Source of the DNA: Nafulsella turpanensis ZLM-10
GTDB lineage: Bacteria > Bacteroidota > Bacteroidia > Cytophagales > Cyclobacteriaceae
Length of the DNA stretch: 64,000 nt
NCBI RefSeq assembly: GCF_000346615.1
Contig: NZ_ANNU01000008.1
Location: 152,300-216,299 of the forward strand
Reading direction: 5' to 3'
Shown here: one piece after another, positions 9,038 to 17,397 of the stretch
How the letters are laid out: every line of letters begins with the position of its first letter
How positions within the stretch are numbered: the stretch's first letter is position 1
Program-made: the position numbers and the translations under genes
The notes under the pieces: model-generated
What the model was told of the DNA's origin: nothing
Seen by the model: the letters and a program-made list of their open reading frames with translations, nothing else
The model's database searches: none

Positions 9038-10915
9038 TTGGGAAACCATAAAGAAACTTATCCACTCATTCGCCACCTGGGCCTCCTGCTTTTCCTGGCA
9101 GGCTTCGGACTTTTTATCGGCATCTTTTTTCTTTCCGACTATCGCTTAACGGAAGAAGCGCTGCAGGAGGCTTTCTCCTATAAAGAAGAAGTGGCCCCTA
9201 TGGCGGTGTCGCAAACCCTGCCCGACGATACCCGGCCGGCCACCCCACCTCCGCTTTACTGGCTGATGGTAAAGGAAGCCGAACCCATGATGGGAGAAAC
9301 CTATAACTGGAATTTCAGCTTTGTGGACAGGCTAAACGACCTCTTCGAGCGGACCAATGAGCGGGTGCTGGCTATTTATGGCTTGTCCGATGATGAAATT
9401 GAAAAGATTATCGAGGTCTCCCGTCTGGAAACAAATTTAGAATACAACACCACGCTGGCTCTGGCCCAGCTCGAAGGAGAGGGTCAGCTGCTGGAAGAAA
9501 GGCAGCAATTGCTCCGCGATTATACCGGCTGGATGGAAGGTCGCACCTATGAAACCTCCGAAGCCCTGGAGCAGGAGCTCCGCAGCACACTGGAAGGACT
9601 GGAGATGGGCATTACAGAAGGGGAAGGTATTAGCTCCTATTCTGCCAAAGGCTATCTCACTTCATTGGTGAAATACTCCACCATCGGCTGGATTGCCAAC
9701 TACACCTGGCTTTTTTTCTGGCTTGCCTTCGGATTGAGTACTGCAGGAGCCTTGATGTACATTCTGCCGGGCCTGGGCACCGTGGCAGGTATCAAGCACA
9801 ACAATATCTTTTTCAGTTCTCTCAAAAACCGGGGCTGGCTGGGTGTACTGCTGGGTACCTTCCTCATCCTGTTCTACATCATCCTGTACTTCTACCCTTA
9901 TTATATGACCAACTGGATTTTGCTGGTCGAGCCTTTCTGTTACTGGATGACGGGCAATCCTGCCAGCGAATTCTTCCTTTATGGCTTTCTTTACACACTG
10001 GCAGTACTGGTAATGGGTGTGCGCATGCTGATAAAATACCGGCACAGCAATTACCACAAAATCCGCACCGCCTCCCTCATGTTCTTTCAGCTGGCCTTTG
10101 CCTTTATCATCCCCGAAATTCTGGTCGCCCTCAATAAACCCTATTTCGATTTTAAGAACATCTGGCCACTGAACTACGACTTCTTTTTCGACTATCGGCT
10201 GGATGAATTCCTGGCCAACGGGACGCTCGGACTGTTTATGCTGGGCTGGGGCATTGCCCTCATTATTATTGCCGTGCCGCTTTTCACCTACCTCTACGGC
10301 AAGCGCTGGTACTGTAGCTGGGTGTGTGGCTGTGGTGCCCTGGCCGAAAACCTGGGCGACCCTTTCCGGCAGCTTTCCAATAAAAGTGTGGAGGCCTGGA
10401 ATGTCGAACGGGCCCTTGTGCATAGCGTATTGGTTTTTGCCGTAGGCATGACCATTGCGGTGCTTTACACCTATTTCACCGCTAGCAGCGAGTTTCTGGG
10501 CATCAGCACCTATACCCTGCGCGAAATTTATGGCTTTGCCATCGGGGCGGTTTTTGCCGGCGTGGTGGGTACAGGCTTTTATCCACTCATGGGTAACAGG
10601 GTCTGGTGCCGCTATGGCTGTCCACTGGCGGCTTATATTGGCATCATTCAGCGTTTCCGCTCCCGTTTCCGCATTACTACCAATGGCGGCCAGTGCATCA
10701 GCTGCGGCAATTGCTCCACCTATTGCGAAATGGGCATAGATGTGCGCTGGTATGCCCAGCGGGGCCAGAACGTAGTACGGGCCAGCTGCGTAGGCTGCGG
10801 CATCTGTGCCTCCGTATGTCCGCGTGGCGTACTCAAACTCGAAAATAAAGACCCAAAAGGCCGTTTCGGTAACCCTATTTTAATTGGCAATGAACATGTT
10901 TCTGTAATTGAATAA
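9038..10915 (+). CDS. membrane polyferredoxin, NapH/CcoG-like 4Fe-4S protein
   Basis: The 625-residue protein starts with one membrane helix (residues 14-33). A helical extracytoplasmic region follows (about 35-205), then several membrane helices carrying NapH-type cysteine motifs WYCSWVCGCGALAENLGDP and WCRYGCPLAAYIG. The C-terminus is a 2[4Fe-4S] ferredoxin domain (CISCGNCSTYCEMGID and CVGCGICASVCPRG). It likely moves electrons across or along the membrane. The only upstream start in frame is a TTG at 9038, directly behind an in-frame stop at 9023; the next ATG lies after helix 1, so TTG is preferred. It follows the flavoprotein gene closely, which suggests a two-protein electron-transfer module. 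The Met55 start would delete the first helix. Confidence 0.87.
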   Translation: MGNHKETYPLIRHLGLLLFLAGFGLFIGIFFLSDYRLTEEALQEAFSYKEEVAPMAVSQTLPDDTRPATPPPLYWLMVKEAEPMMGETYNWNFSFVDRLNDLFERTNERVLAIYGLSDDEIEKIIEVSRLETNLEYNTTLALAQLEGEGQLLEERQQLLRDYTGWMEGRTYETSEALEQELRSTLEGLEMGITEGEGISSYSAKGYLTSLVKYSTIGWIANYTWLFFWLAFGLSTAGALMYILPGLGTVAGIKHNNIFFSSLKNRGWLGVLLGTFLILFYIILYFYPYYMTNWILLVEPFCYWMTGNPASEFFLYGFLYTLAVLVMGVRMLIKYRHSNYHKIRTASLMFFQLAFAFIIPEILVALNKPYFDFKNIWPLNYDFFFDYRLDEFLANGTLGLFMLGWGIALIIIAVPLFTYLYGKRWYCSWVCGCGALAENLGDPFRQLSNKSVEAWNVERALVHSVLVFAVGMTIAVLYTYFTASSEFLGISTYTLREIYGFAIGAVFAGVVGTGFYPLMGNRVWCRYGCPLAAYIGIIQRFRSRFRITTNGGQCISCGNCSTYCEMGIDVRWYAQRGQNVVRASCVGCGICASVCPRGVLKLENKDPKGRFGNPILIGNEHVSVIE

Positions 10916-10968
10916 TGCATTTGGTGGCTGGTGCCCTGTTTCGGCTGTTCAGAATCCTTAATGGTTTT

Positions 10969-11115
10969 GTCATTGCGAGGAACGGAGCCCAGCGGAGTGA
11001 AGTGGCAATCTCTCGCCCAATTGTACTACACTACCCCAGGATTTCCCCTTTGACACTCCCTTTCAACTCGAAAGAGATTGCCGCGCTGTTCCACAGGGGC
11101 TGCACTCGCAATGAC
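10969..11115. repeat. palindromic dispersed-repeat (REP/MITE-like) element
   Basis: The 147-bp stretch has termini GTCATTGCGAG (left) and CTCGCAATGAC (right) in perfect inverted orientation. Inside these, a second inverted pair GGCAATCTCT / AGAGATTGCC is separated from the ends by unlike linkers. This layout fits the GTCATTGCGAGGA...-type intergenic palindromes found in multiple copies in many Bacteroidota genomes. It carries no ORF and no clear target duplication. It lies just upstream of the glycosyltransferase operon promoter. Copy number could not be checked in this window, where it occurs once. Confidence 0.7.
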
Positions 11116-11129
11116 AGTAATTTATAAGC

Positions 11130-11137
11130 TATCTTTG
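11130..11137 (+). promoter_or_regulatory. -7 element TATCTTTG upstream of the glycosyltransferase operon
   Basis: Exact TAnnTTTG match in the 318-bp gap between the polyferredoxin gene and the first glycosyltransferase. It starts 15 bp after the right end of the palindromic repeat and leaves a leader of about 90 nt. A -33 box would fall inside the repeat end. From 11150 to 11220 the leader is a low-complexity tract of CTATTGTCCATTGTCTAAAA-like motifs. Confidence 0.4.
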
Positions 11138-11233
11138 CCCCTGAACCCAAAGCGGTCCTGTGTCTTAGGTCCTATGTCCTACATCTATTGTCCATTGTCT
11201 AAAATCTATTGTATCCCAATTCCCGTCTAAAAA

Positions 11234-11917
11234 ATGCTCATCGATGTTATCATCCCCGCTTTTAATGAAGAAAAGTCTATTGGCAAAGTGCTGGCTGATA
11301 TGCCCTGGCAGCTGGTGCGGGAGGTTGTGGTAACAGATAATGCATCGAAAGATAAAACGACCAAAGTGGCACGGGCAGCAGGTGCTACGGTGCTATATGA
11401 GGGGCGGAAAGGCTACGGATGGGCCTGCCTCAAAGCCATGGATTATATTGCACAGAAAGAGATAAAGCCCGATATTGTGGTTTTTATGGATGGCGATTAT
11501 GCCGATAACCCGCAACAGCTGCCGGAGGTGGTAGCACCTATTCTTGCCGGCCAGGCCGATTTGGTGATTGGCTCCCGGGCGCTGGGCCGGAAGGAAAAAG
11601 GATCTCTCACGCCTCAGCAGCGCTTTGGCAACTGGCTGGCCACTTACCTGCTCCGCAGGATGTACAATACCAGCTTTACCGACCTTGGACCTTTCAGGGC
11701 GGTTCGATACCAGTCCCTGCTCGATATACAAATGCAGGACAAAACCTATGGCTGGACGGTGGAAATGCAGGCAAAAGCAGCCCGCCTGAACCTTCGCTGC
11801 ACGGAGGTGCCCGTCAACTACCGCAGGCGGATTGGCGTATCGAAAGTAAGCGGAACGGTAAAAGGTACACTGGGAGCCGGTTATAAAATTTTATGGACGA
11901 TTTTTAAGTATCGATGA
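11234..11917 (+). CDS. GT2 glycosyltransferase, dolichyl/polyprenyl-phosphate sugar synthase type
   Basis: The 227-residue protein has a GT-A fold of family GT2: DVIIPAFNEEKSIGKVL at the N-terminus, VTDNASKDKT, VFMDGDYADNP (the metal-binding DxD-like site), and GSRALGRKEKGSLTPQQRFGN. It lacks membrane helices. Such enzymes usually move a sugar from a nucleotide donor to a polyprenyl phosphate lipid. Its stop overlaps the next start (ATGA at 11914), so the three following genes form a translationally coupled operon. The product could supply lipid-linked sugar to the membrane GT-C protein two genes on; that link is inference. Confidence 0.85.
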   Translation: MLIDVIIPAFNEEKSIGKVLADMPWQLVREVVVTDNASKDKTTKVARAAGATVLYEGRKGYGWACLKAMDYIAQKEIKPDIVVFMDGDYADNPQQLPEVVAPILAGQADLVIGSRALGRKEKGSLTPQQRFGNWLATYLLRRMYNTSFTDLGPFRAVRYQSLLDIQMQDKTYGWTVEMQAKAARLNLRCTEVPVNYRRRIGVSKVSGTVKGTLGAGYKILWTIFKYR

Positions 11918-13371
11918 TGGTTTCTGTAGTAGTGGTCCTTTATAGCCTGAGCCTGCTCTTCCTCTTTCTGTTTAGTCTGGGGCAACTCCACCTGGCCTGG
12001 CACTACCGGCAGTCGCTTAAAAAGCAGCCCTCTCCGCTAAAAGCTTTTTCCAGTTCTGCAGAACTCCCGGCTGTAACCATACAGCTGCCGCTCTACAATG
12101 AGCGCTATGTGGCCGAACGCTTACTCGAAGCCATAACTGCACTTGATTACCCTGCAGAGAAGCTGGAAATTCAGGTACTGGACGATTCCACCGACGATAC
12201 CAGTTCCATTATAGCCGCAAAAATAACCGTACTCGGGCCAAAAGGTCTTAATATCCGGCACATCCGGAGAGAAAAGCGCGAAGGTTTTAAAGCCGGAGCC
12301 CTGCAGGATGGTCTGCAACAGGCCAAGGGAGACTTTCTCGCCATTTTTGATGCCGATTTTCTCCCGCAGCCCGACTTTCTGCAAAAAACCATTCCCTACT
12401 TTGTCGATAAGGAGGTAGGGGTAGTGCAAACCCGATGGGGTCACCTGAACCGTAATTACAGTCTGCTTACCCGCCTGCAGGCTTTCGGGCTCGATGCTCA
12501 TTTTACCGTGGAGCAGGGTGGGCGCAGTCATGCCAACAGCTTCATCAACTTTAATGGCACTGGTGGTATATGGCGCAAAAGCTGTATAGAAGAAGCCGGC
12601 GGCTGGTCGGCCGATACACTTACCGAGGACCTCGACCTGAGCTACCGCGCCCAAATGAAGGGCTGGAAATTCCGCTACCTGGAAGCGGTAGAAGCCCCTG
12701 CCGAGCTGCCTGTGCTCATGCCGGCTATTAAATCGCAGCACTTTCGCTGGAATAAAGGGGCCGCTGAGTGTGCCCGTAAGAACCTTTGGAAGGTTTTAAG
12801 GAGCCCGGAGCGGAAGCCCATCCACAAAGTTCACGCCCTCTTTCACCTGCTTAACAGCAGTATATTTATTGCCATTCTGCTGGCTGCCCTGCTCAGCATT
12901 CCTATGCTGTTTCTGAAAGCCCATCGGCCGGAATTAAACTGGCTGTTCCATGCCGGCAGCATATTCCTGCTGGGCTTCCTTTCCATTGCTCTCTTTTACT
13001 GGATGGCCAGCCGCCGCCTGCAACCCGAACATACCGGCCGCTATTTCTGGAGCCTGTTTCCGCCCTTCCTGATTATTTCCATGGGACTGGCCGCCCATAA
13101 TACCATGGCCGTAGCCGAGGGCTGGCTGGGCAAAAAGTCCTCCTTTATCCGTACACCCAAGTTTAACATCCGGAAAAAAGGCGACAGCTGGGCAGATAAT
13201 ATCTATATCCGCCCGCAGTTTAGCTGGCTGAGCTTACTCGAAGGGCTGCTGTGCCTGTACTTCATCTTTGGCGTGGGTGCCGGCATATACCTGCAGGATT
13301 ATGCCCTGCTCCTCTTCCACAGCATGCTGGCAACTGGCTTCGGACTGGTATTTTACTATTCCCTTAGATGA
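11914..13371 (+). CDS. cellulose-synthase-like membrane GT2 glycosyltransferase
   Basis: The 485-residue protein has an N-terminal membrane helix (3-25). A GT2 catalytic domain follows, with LPLYNERYVAERLLEAI, VLDDSTDDT, FDADFLPQ, TEDLDLSYRAQMKGW and the processive-enzyme motif QHFRW. At least four C-terminal helices end the protein. This is the CESA/CslA-like or glucosylceramide-synthase-like layout. It polymerises or transfers sugar at the inner membrane. Start and stop overlap the neighbouring glycosyltransferase genes by 4 bp each. Substrate is unknown. Confidence 0.88.
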   Translation: MMVSVVVVLYSLSLLFLFLFSLGQLHLAWHYRQSLKKQPSPLKAFSSSAELPAVTIQLPLYNERYVAERLLEAITALDYPAEKLEIQVLDDSTDDTSSIIAAKITVLGPKGLNIRHIRREKREGFKAGALQDGLQQAKGDFLAIFDADFLPQPDFLQKTIPYFVDKEVGVVQTRWGHLNRNYSLLTRLQAFGLDAHFTVEQGGRSHANSFINFNGTGGIWRKSCIEEAGGWSADTLTEDLDLSYRAQMKGWKFRYLEAVEAPAELPVLMPAIKSQHFRWNKGAAECARKNLWKVLRSPERKPIHKVHALFHLLNSSIFIAILLAALLSIPMLFLKAHRPELNWLFHAGSIFLLGFLSIALFYWMASRRLQPEHTGRYFWSLFPPFLIISMGLAAHNTMAVAEGWLGKKSSFIRTPKFNIRKKGDSWADNIYIRPQFSWLSLLEGLLCLYFIFGVGAGIYLQDYALLLFHSMLATGFGLVFYYSLR

Positions 13372-14756
13372 AAGAAAATGCCATAGCCGGTTTCTCTAAT
13401 CATCCAAAGCAGCTTTGGTTTATCGTTATTGGCCTCCTTTATGCTGTGGGGCTGGCATATATAGGCTATTTCTTGCAAAGAACGGATACGCTTCCGCTGC
13501 TGCTCAACTACAGCGGGCTATTCGGCCTTTGCCTGCTGGCTTACCAAAAGTTTGAGCGGGCGAGCGTCCGGCAGTGGCTGCTGCTGGCCATGCTGCTGCG
13601 ACTCCTTTTGCTACCTTCCTTTCCGAATTTGTCCGACGATTTTTACCGCTTCATCTGGGACGGGCGGCTGATACTGGCCGGTGAGCATCCCTTTGCCCAT
13701 ACGCCCGAATGGTATATGCAGGAAGAAGCTCCGGGCATAAAGGGTATATCAGAGGATTTGTACCGGCAGCTCAATTCTCCGCACTACCACACCATTTATC
13801 CACCCCTCCACCAGGCAACTTTTTCGCTGGCTGCTTTTGTGGGGCAGGAAAGTATCTGGCAAAGTGTGCTGGTACTGCGCCTGCTGAATATCCTGGCCGA
13901 AGTACTCACCCTCTGGCTGCTCCTGAAACTATTACGCCATTACCATCAGCCCCAAAAAGCACTGCTCCTGTATGCACTCAATCCGCTCATCATTTTAGAA
14001 CTGACCGGCAACCTGCACTTTGAAGCCTGGATGATTGCTTTCCTGCTACTGGGGCTGTGGAGCTTTGAGAGGTATAAACAGGAAGAGAAGAAAACCTGGC
14101 TGGCAGGCACTGCCTTATCGCTGGCAGGAGCAATAGGCAGTAAGCTTCTGCCCCTCATGTTCATTCCGCTCTGGTTCAGGAGGTTTAGTCCTGCTCACCT
14201 CACCTTATTTTTAGCAACAGGCTTTGTGGCTGTACTCCTGCTCTTTTTTCCGCTCTATGATGCAGCTTTATTCCATGGCATGCAGGACAGCCTTTCGCTT
14301 TATTACCAAAAATTTGAGTTCAATGCCAGCCTGTATTACCTCGTGCGGGAAGTCGGTTTTTGGCTGAAGGGTTATAACACTATCGGCCTTGCAGGCCCCT
14401 GGATGGCAGGTACGGCCACACTGCTCATCCTCCTTTTCAGCCTCAGCCGAAAAGCAAAAGCACTTCCGCTCCCCCAGGCCATGCTGTGGGTATATTGCAT
14501 TTACCTGCTGTTTTCGCTTACAGTGCACCCCTGGTACATCACGCCACTGCTGGCCCTCTCGCTGCTCACCCCCTACCGCTTTCCCCTGCTGTGGTCGGGA
14601 CTGGTGTTTTTCACTTATGCCGGTTATAATCCTGCAGGCTTTGAAGAGCAGGTGTGGGTGCTGTGGCTTGAATATGGCCTCAGCGGGCTTTTTGCACTTT
14701 GGGAAATCAGGAAATACAAAATCTGGAGCCATGATGAGGTGCCTGTTTCGGCATAA
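13368..14756 (+). CDS. GT-C membrane glycosyltransferase (mannosyltransferase-like)
   Basis: A 462-residue integral membrane protein with about ten to eleven helices. After the first helices comes the acidic loop FPNLSDDFYRFIWDGRLI, then HYHTIYPPLHQ, both hallmarks of GT-C enzymes using polyprenyl-phosphate sugar donors (GT39/GT87-like). It probably works on the outer face of the inner membrane with donor made by the GT2 protein at 11234. It starts in a 4-bp overlap with the previous gene. A 69-bp gap follows before the arsenosugar block, which could be cotranscribed. Confidence 0.82.
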   Translation: MKENAIAGFSNHPKQLWFIVIGLLYAVGLAYIGYFLQRTDTLPLLLNYSGLFGLCLLAYQKFERASVRQWLLLAMLLRLLLLPSFPNLSDDFYRFIWDGRLILAGEHPFAHTPEWYMQEEAPGIKGISEDLYRQLNSPHYHTIYPPLHQATFSLAAFVGQESIWQSVLVLRLLNILAEVLTLWLLLKLLRHYHQPQKALLLYALNPLIILELTGNLHFEAWMIAFLLLGLWSFERYKQEEKKTWLAGTALSLAGAIGSKLLPLMFIPLWFRRFSPAHLTLFLATGFVAVLLLFFPLYDAALFHGMQDSLSLYYQKFEFNASLYYLVREVGFWLKGYNTIGLAGPWMAGTATLLILLFSLSRKAKALPLPQAMLWVYCIYLLFSLTVHPWYITPLLALSLLTPYRFPLLWSGLVFFTYAGYNPAGFEEQVWVLWLEYGLSGLFALWEIRKYKIWSHDEVPVSA

Positions 14757-14825
14757 TTCCCTAAATTACAGCTTTCTGAAAACCTTTATTCTACACAACA
14801 ACTTACTTTTTAATATTACAGCACC

Positions 14826-15161
14826 ATGGAAAAGACTTATTATAAACCCGAAGATTTAGGAAAGTTTGGCAATATCGCGGACTGGCAGCCGGAACTGGCT
14901 AAAAAGTTTTTTGATTACTATGGAGAGGTTTTCAAGGAAGGAGAGCTCAGTGAACGCGAAAAAGCCCTGATTGCCCTGGCCGTTTCTCACGCGCTGCAGT
15001 GCCCTTACTGCATTGATGCCTATAGCACCGGCAGCCTCGAAAAAGGCGCAACCGAAGGTCAGATGATGGAAGCCCTGCACGTGGCCGCCGCCATTCGTGG
15101 GGGCGCCTCCCTGGTACACGGCGTACAAATGATGAATAAGGTAAAGGAAGTGTCGATGTAG
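14826..15161 (+). CDS. AhpD/carboxymuconolactone-decarboxylase-like protein of arsenosugar cluster
   Basis: The 111-residue protein has the CMD/AhpD fold: EREKALIALAVSHALQCPYCIDAY contains the redox CxxC (CPYC, around residues 59-62). A second helix pair GATEGQMMEALHVAAAIRGGA follows. In Bacteroidota and other phyla this small protein is regularly next to arsS and is named arsenosugar biosynthesis-associated peroxidase-like protein. Here it precedes arsS by 80 bp. The biochemical role is not established. Confidence 0.85.
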   Translation: MEKTYYKPEDLGKFGNIADWQPELAKKFFDYYGEVFKEGELSEREKALIALAVSHALQCPYCIDAYSTGSLEKGATEGQMMEALHVAAAIRGGASLVHGVQMMNKVKEVSM

Positions 15162-15171
15162 AACATAGTAA

Positions 15172-15223
15172 TGGGTAATGAGTAGTGGGTACTGCAAAAT
15201 CCTTACTCATTACCCACTACTCA
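15172..15223. repeat. low-complexity inverted repeat in the arsS leader
   Basis: TGGGTAATGAGTA (15172-15184) is the exact complement of 15204-15216, and TGAGTAGTGGGTA (15179-15191) of 15211-15223. The same tract can therefore form either of two overlapping 13-bp stems. It ends 18 bp before the arsS start. It resembles the TACTCATTACCCACTACTCA-like intergenic tracts common in this phylum. Confidence 0.6.
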
Positions 15224-15241
15224 ATACTCAATACTAATTTA

Positions 15242-16297
15242 ATGACTTCTCTTAAACGACAGGAACACCGCCTGGCCAATTCTCTTATCCAGCTGGAAGT
15301 GCTGGAGGCGCCCCGGCAGAATGGCGAACAGTTTGCTCTTTTCCAGGATAAGCTGGAGGCAGCTGGTCTGTATCCGCTACGGCCAACGGGCGTGGAGATA
15401 CTACAGATTAATGTAGGAAAGATGTGCAACCAGACCTGCAAGCACTGCCATGTAGATGCGGGGCCGGACCGCAAAGAGATTATGGCGCGCGAAACCATGC
15501 AGCACTGCCTGGATGCGTTGGATGCGGCCGGGAAACAAATCCATACTGTTGACCTCACAGGCGGCGCCCCGGAAATGAATCCGCACTTTCGCTGGTTTGT
15601 GGAAGAACTGAGCCTGCGCGGCAAAAAGGTGATGGTGCGCTGCAATCTTACCATCATTCTCGCTAACCCTAAATACCATGACCTGCCTGAGTTTTTCCGC
15701 CAACATGGTGTGGAAGTGGTGAGTTCTCTCCCCCACTTCTCTGCCCGCCGGACCGATGCACAACGGGGCGAGGGTGTATTTGAAAAATCCATTAAGGCCC
15801 TGCAAATGCTGAACGCGGTGGGCTACGGAAAGCACGGAAGCGGACTAGACCTTCACCTGGTGTATAATCCTGCCGGGGCTTTTCTACCCGGTTCGCAGGC
15901 ATCGCTGGAAAAAGAATTTAAGCAGAAACTGCTGAAGGATTTTGGCGTGGAATTCAATAACCTCTATGTAATCACGAACCTGCCCATCAGCCGCTTTCTT
16001 GATTACCTGCTGCAAAGTGGCAATTACGAAAGCTATATGGAGAAGCTGGTCAATGCCTTCAATCCGGTGGCGGCAGCTGGCGTGATGTGTCGCAATACAC
16101 TCTCCGTTGGGTGGGATGGTGCTCTTTACGACTGCGATTTTAACCAGATGCTCGATATGAAGCTGGAGAAGACTGCCCCTGAGCATATATCAGACTTTCA
16201 GCTGAATTCAATCGACCAGCGGGCTATTCGGCTGAACCAGCACTGCTACGGCTGCACGGCCGGCGCTGGTTCCAGCTGCGGAGGTGCCACTACCTGA
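15242..16297 (+). CDS. arsS: arsenosugar biosynthesis radical SAM protein ArsS
   Basis: ArsS is proposed to join the adenosyl moiety of SAM to dimethylarsinous acid, giving a dimethylarsinoyl-adenosine precursor of arsenosugars. The 351-residue protein has the radical-SAM cluster motif MCNQTCKHCHVDAGP (CxxxCxxC near residue 61), the SAM strand DLTGGAPEMN, and the family's cysteine-rich C-terminus CYGCTAGAGSSCGG, expected to bind another cluster. ATG 15242 is used rather than an upstream in-frame start within the palindromic leader. It ends one base before the rhodanese lipoprotein ATG. No ArsM methyltransferase gene is present in the window. Confidence 0.93.
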   Translation: MTSLKRQEHRLANSLIQLEVLEAPRQNGEQFALFQDKLEAAGLYPLRPTGVEILQINVGKMCNQTCKHCHVDAGPDRKEIMARETMQHCLDALDAAGKQIHTVDLTGGAPEMNPHFRWFVEELSLRGKKVMVRCNLTIILANPKYHDLPEFFRQHGVEVVSSLPHFSARRTDAQRGEGVFEKSIKALQMLNAVGYGKHGSGLDLHLVYNPAGAFLPGSQASLEKEFKQKLLKDFGVEFNNLYVITNLPISRFLDYLLQSGNYESYMEKLVNAFNPVAAAGVMCRNTLSVGWDGALYDCDFNQMLDMKLEKTAPEHISDFQLNSIDQRAIRLNQHCYGCTAGAGSSCGGATT

Positions 16298-16298
16298 T

Positions 16299-16802
16299 AT
16301 GCGAACCCCTTTCTTCTTTTTACTGTTCTGCTGCTGCATGCTGAATGCCTGCAAAGAAAAAACTTACCACAGCCAATTGGCACTGCTGTATAAAAATACC
16401 GTGCCCCTCATTGAGCCTGATAGTCTGGCCGCTATGCTGAAGCAGGAAGACACCCTGCTCCTGCTCGATACCCGAGCCCCTGAAGAATGGCTGGTAAGCC
16501 GCCTGCCGGGAGCCCGGTTTGCCGGATTCGAAACTTTCGACAGCAGTGGCTGGATGCTGGCACCCAAAGATATGCCGGTAGTGCTGTACTGTTCCATAGG
16601 CTGGCGCAGCGAAAAAATAGGCGAAAGAATGCAGCAGGCCGGTTTCAAAAAGGTATACAATTTATACGGGGGTATAATTGAATGGAAGAATCTGGGCCAC
16701 CCGCTCCTTGGAACCAATGGTGAGCCCACGGAAGAGGTACATACCTACAACCGCTACTGGGGTATATACCTAACGAATGGAATACGCGTGTATGAAAAAT
16801 AA
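16299..16802 (+). CDS. rhodanese-domain lipoprotein
   Basis: The 167-residue protein has a lipoprotein signal (residues 1-17, lipobox LNAC). A rhodanese domain follows: LLLLDTRAPEEWLVSRLPGA, then MPVVLYCSIGWRSEKIG with the active-site Cys, then YNLYGGIIEWKNLGHPL. ATG 16299 is chosen because it follows the arsS stop by one base and starts the signal peptide. It sits between arsS and the TIGR04282-type glycosyltransferase and overlaps the latter by 11 bp. A thiol or sulfur-transfer role at the envelope in arsenic metabolism is inferred from position only. Confidence 0.88.
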   Translation: MRTPFFFLLFCCCMLNACKEKTYHSQLALLYKNTVPLIEPDSLAAMLKQEDTLLLLDTRAPEEWLVSRLPGARFAGFETFDSSGWMLAPKDMPVVLYCSIGWRSEKIGERMQQAGFKKVYNLYGGIIEWKNLGHPLLGTNGEPTEEVHTYNRYWGIYLTNGIRVYEK

Positions 16803-17397
16803 CCACCTGATTATATTTGTTAAAAATGTTATTCCGGGCAAAACTAAAACCCGCCTGGCTGCAGGAATAGGACCTGATAAAGCATTGGAGGTGTATGAGC
16901 AGTTGCTCCACCACACCCACAAGACCACCCGCTGCCTTCCCTGCCAGAAAAATGTTTACTTCTCCGAAGTAACAGAGCCGGACGGTGTATGGGGCGATGG
17001 TAATTTTAGCCTCAGTCTGCAGCGCGGCCATGATTTAGGCTTCCGCATGGAGCAGGCTTTTGAAGAACAGTTTGCCCGGGGGGCCGGGAAGGTTTGCATC
17101 ATCGGTTCCGATACCTTTGAGATTACCCCCTCCATTATTCAGCAGGCTTTTAATGCCCTGGAGCATAAAGATGTGGTACTTGGACCGGCTCAGGATGGCG
17201 GCTATTACCTGCTGGGCATGAAGGAACTACAGCCCGAGTTTTTCAGGAACAAGGCCTGGAGTACTGAAAGTGTGCTGGAGCAAACACTTGAAGATGCACA
17301 GCGCCTGCAGTTAACGTACCACCTGCTCCCGCTGCTCAACGATATCGACCAGAAAGAAGACTGGCTGGCCCACCAGCGAAAGGTAAAGGAAGTATGA
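16792..17397 (+). CDS. TIGR04282/DUF2064-type arsenosugar-associated glycosyltransferase
   Basis: A 201-residue GT-A-like nucleotidyl-sugar protein: IIFVKNVIPGKTKTRLAAG at the start (the family's K-x-P-G-x2-K-T-R-L), VCIIGSDTFEITP, and VVLGPAQDGGYYLLGM. These are the three blocks of the DUF2064/TIGR04282 family, named for co-occurrence with arsS. The donor and acceptor are unverified. ATG 16792 is preferred over ATG 16777 since the N-terminal strand begins there; it overlaps the rhodanese gene. The stop overlaps the next start (ATGA). Confidence 0.88.
   Translation: MKNNHLIIFVKNVIPGKTKTRLAAGIGPDKALEVYEQLLHHTHKTTRCLPCQKNVYFSEVTEPDGVWGDGNFSLSLQRGHDLGFRMEQAFEEQFARGAGKVCIIGSDTFEITPSIIQQAFNALEHKDVVLGPAQDGGYYLLGMKELQPEFFRNKAWSTESVLEQTLEDAQRLQLTYHLLPLLNDIDQKEDWLAHQRKVKEV

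Noticed and set aside
9038..9200. Internal ATG (Met55) as start of the polyferredoxin gene
   Set aside because: It would delete the first membrane helix, which is well formed; the TTG at 9038 is preferred.
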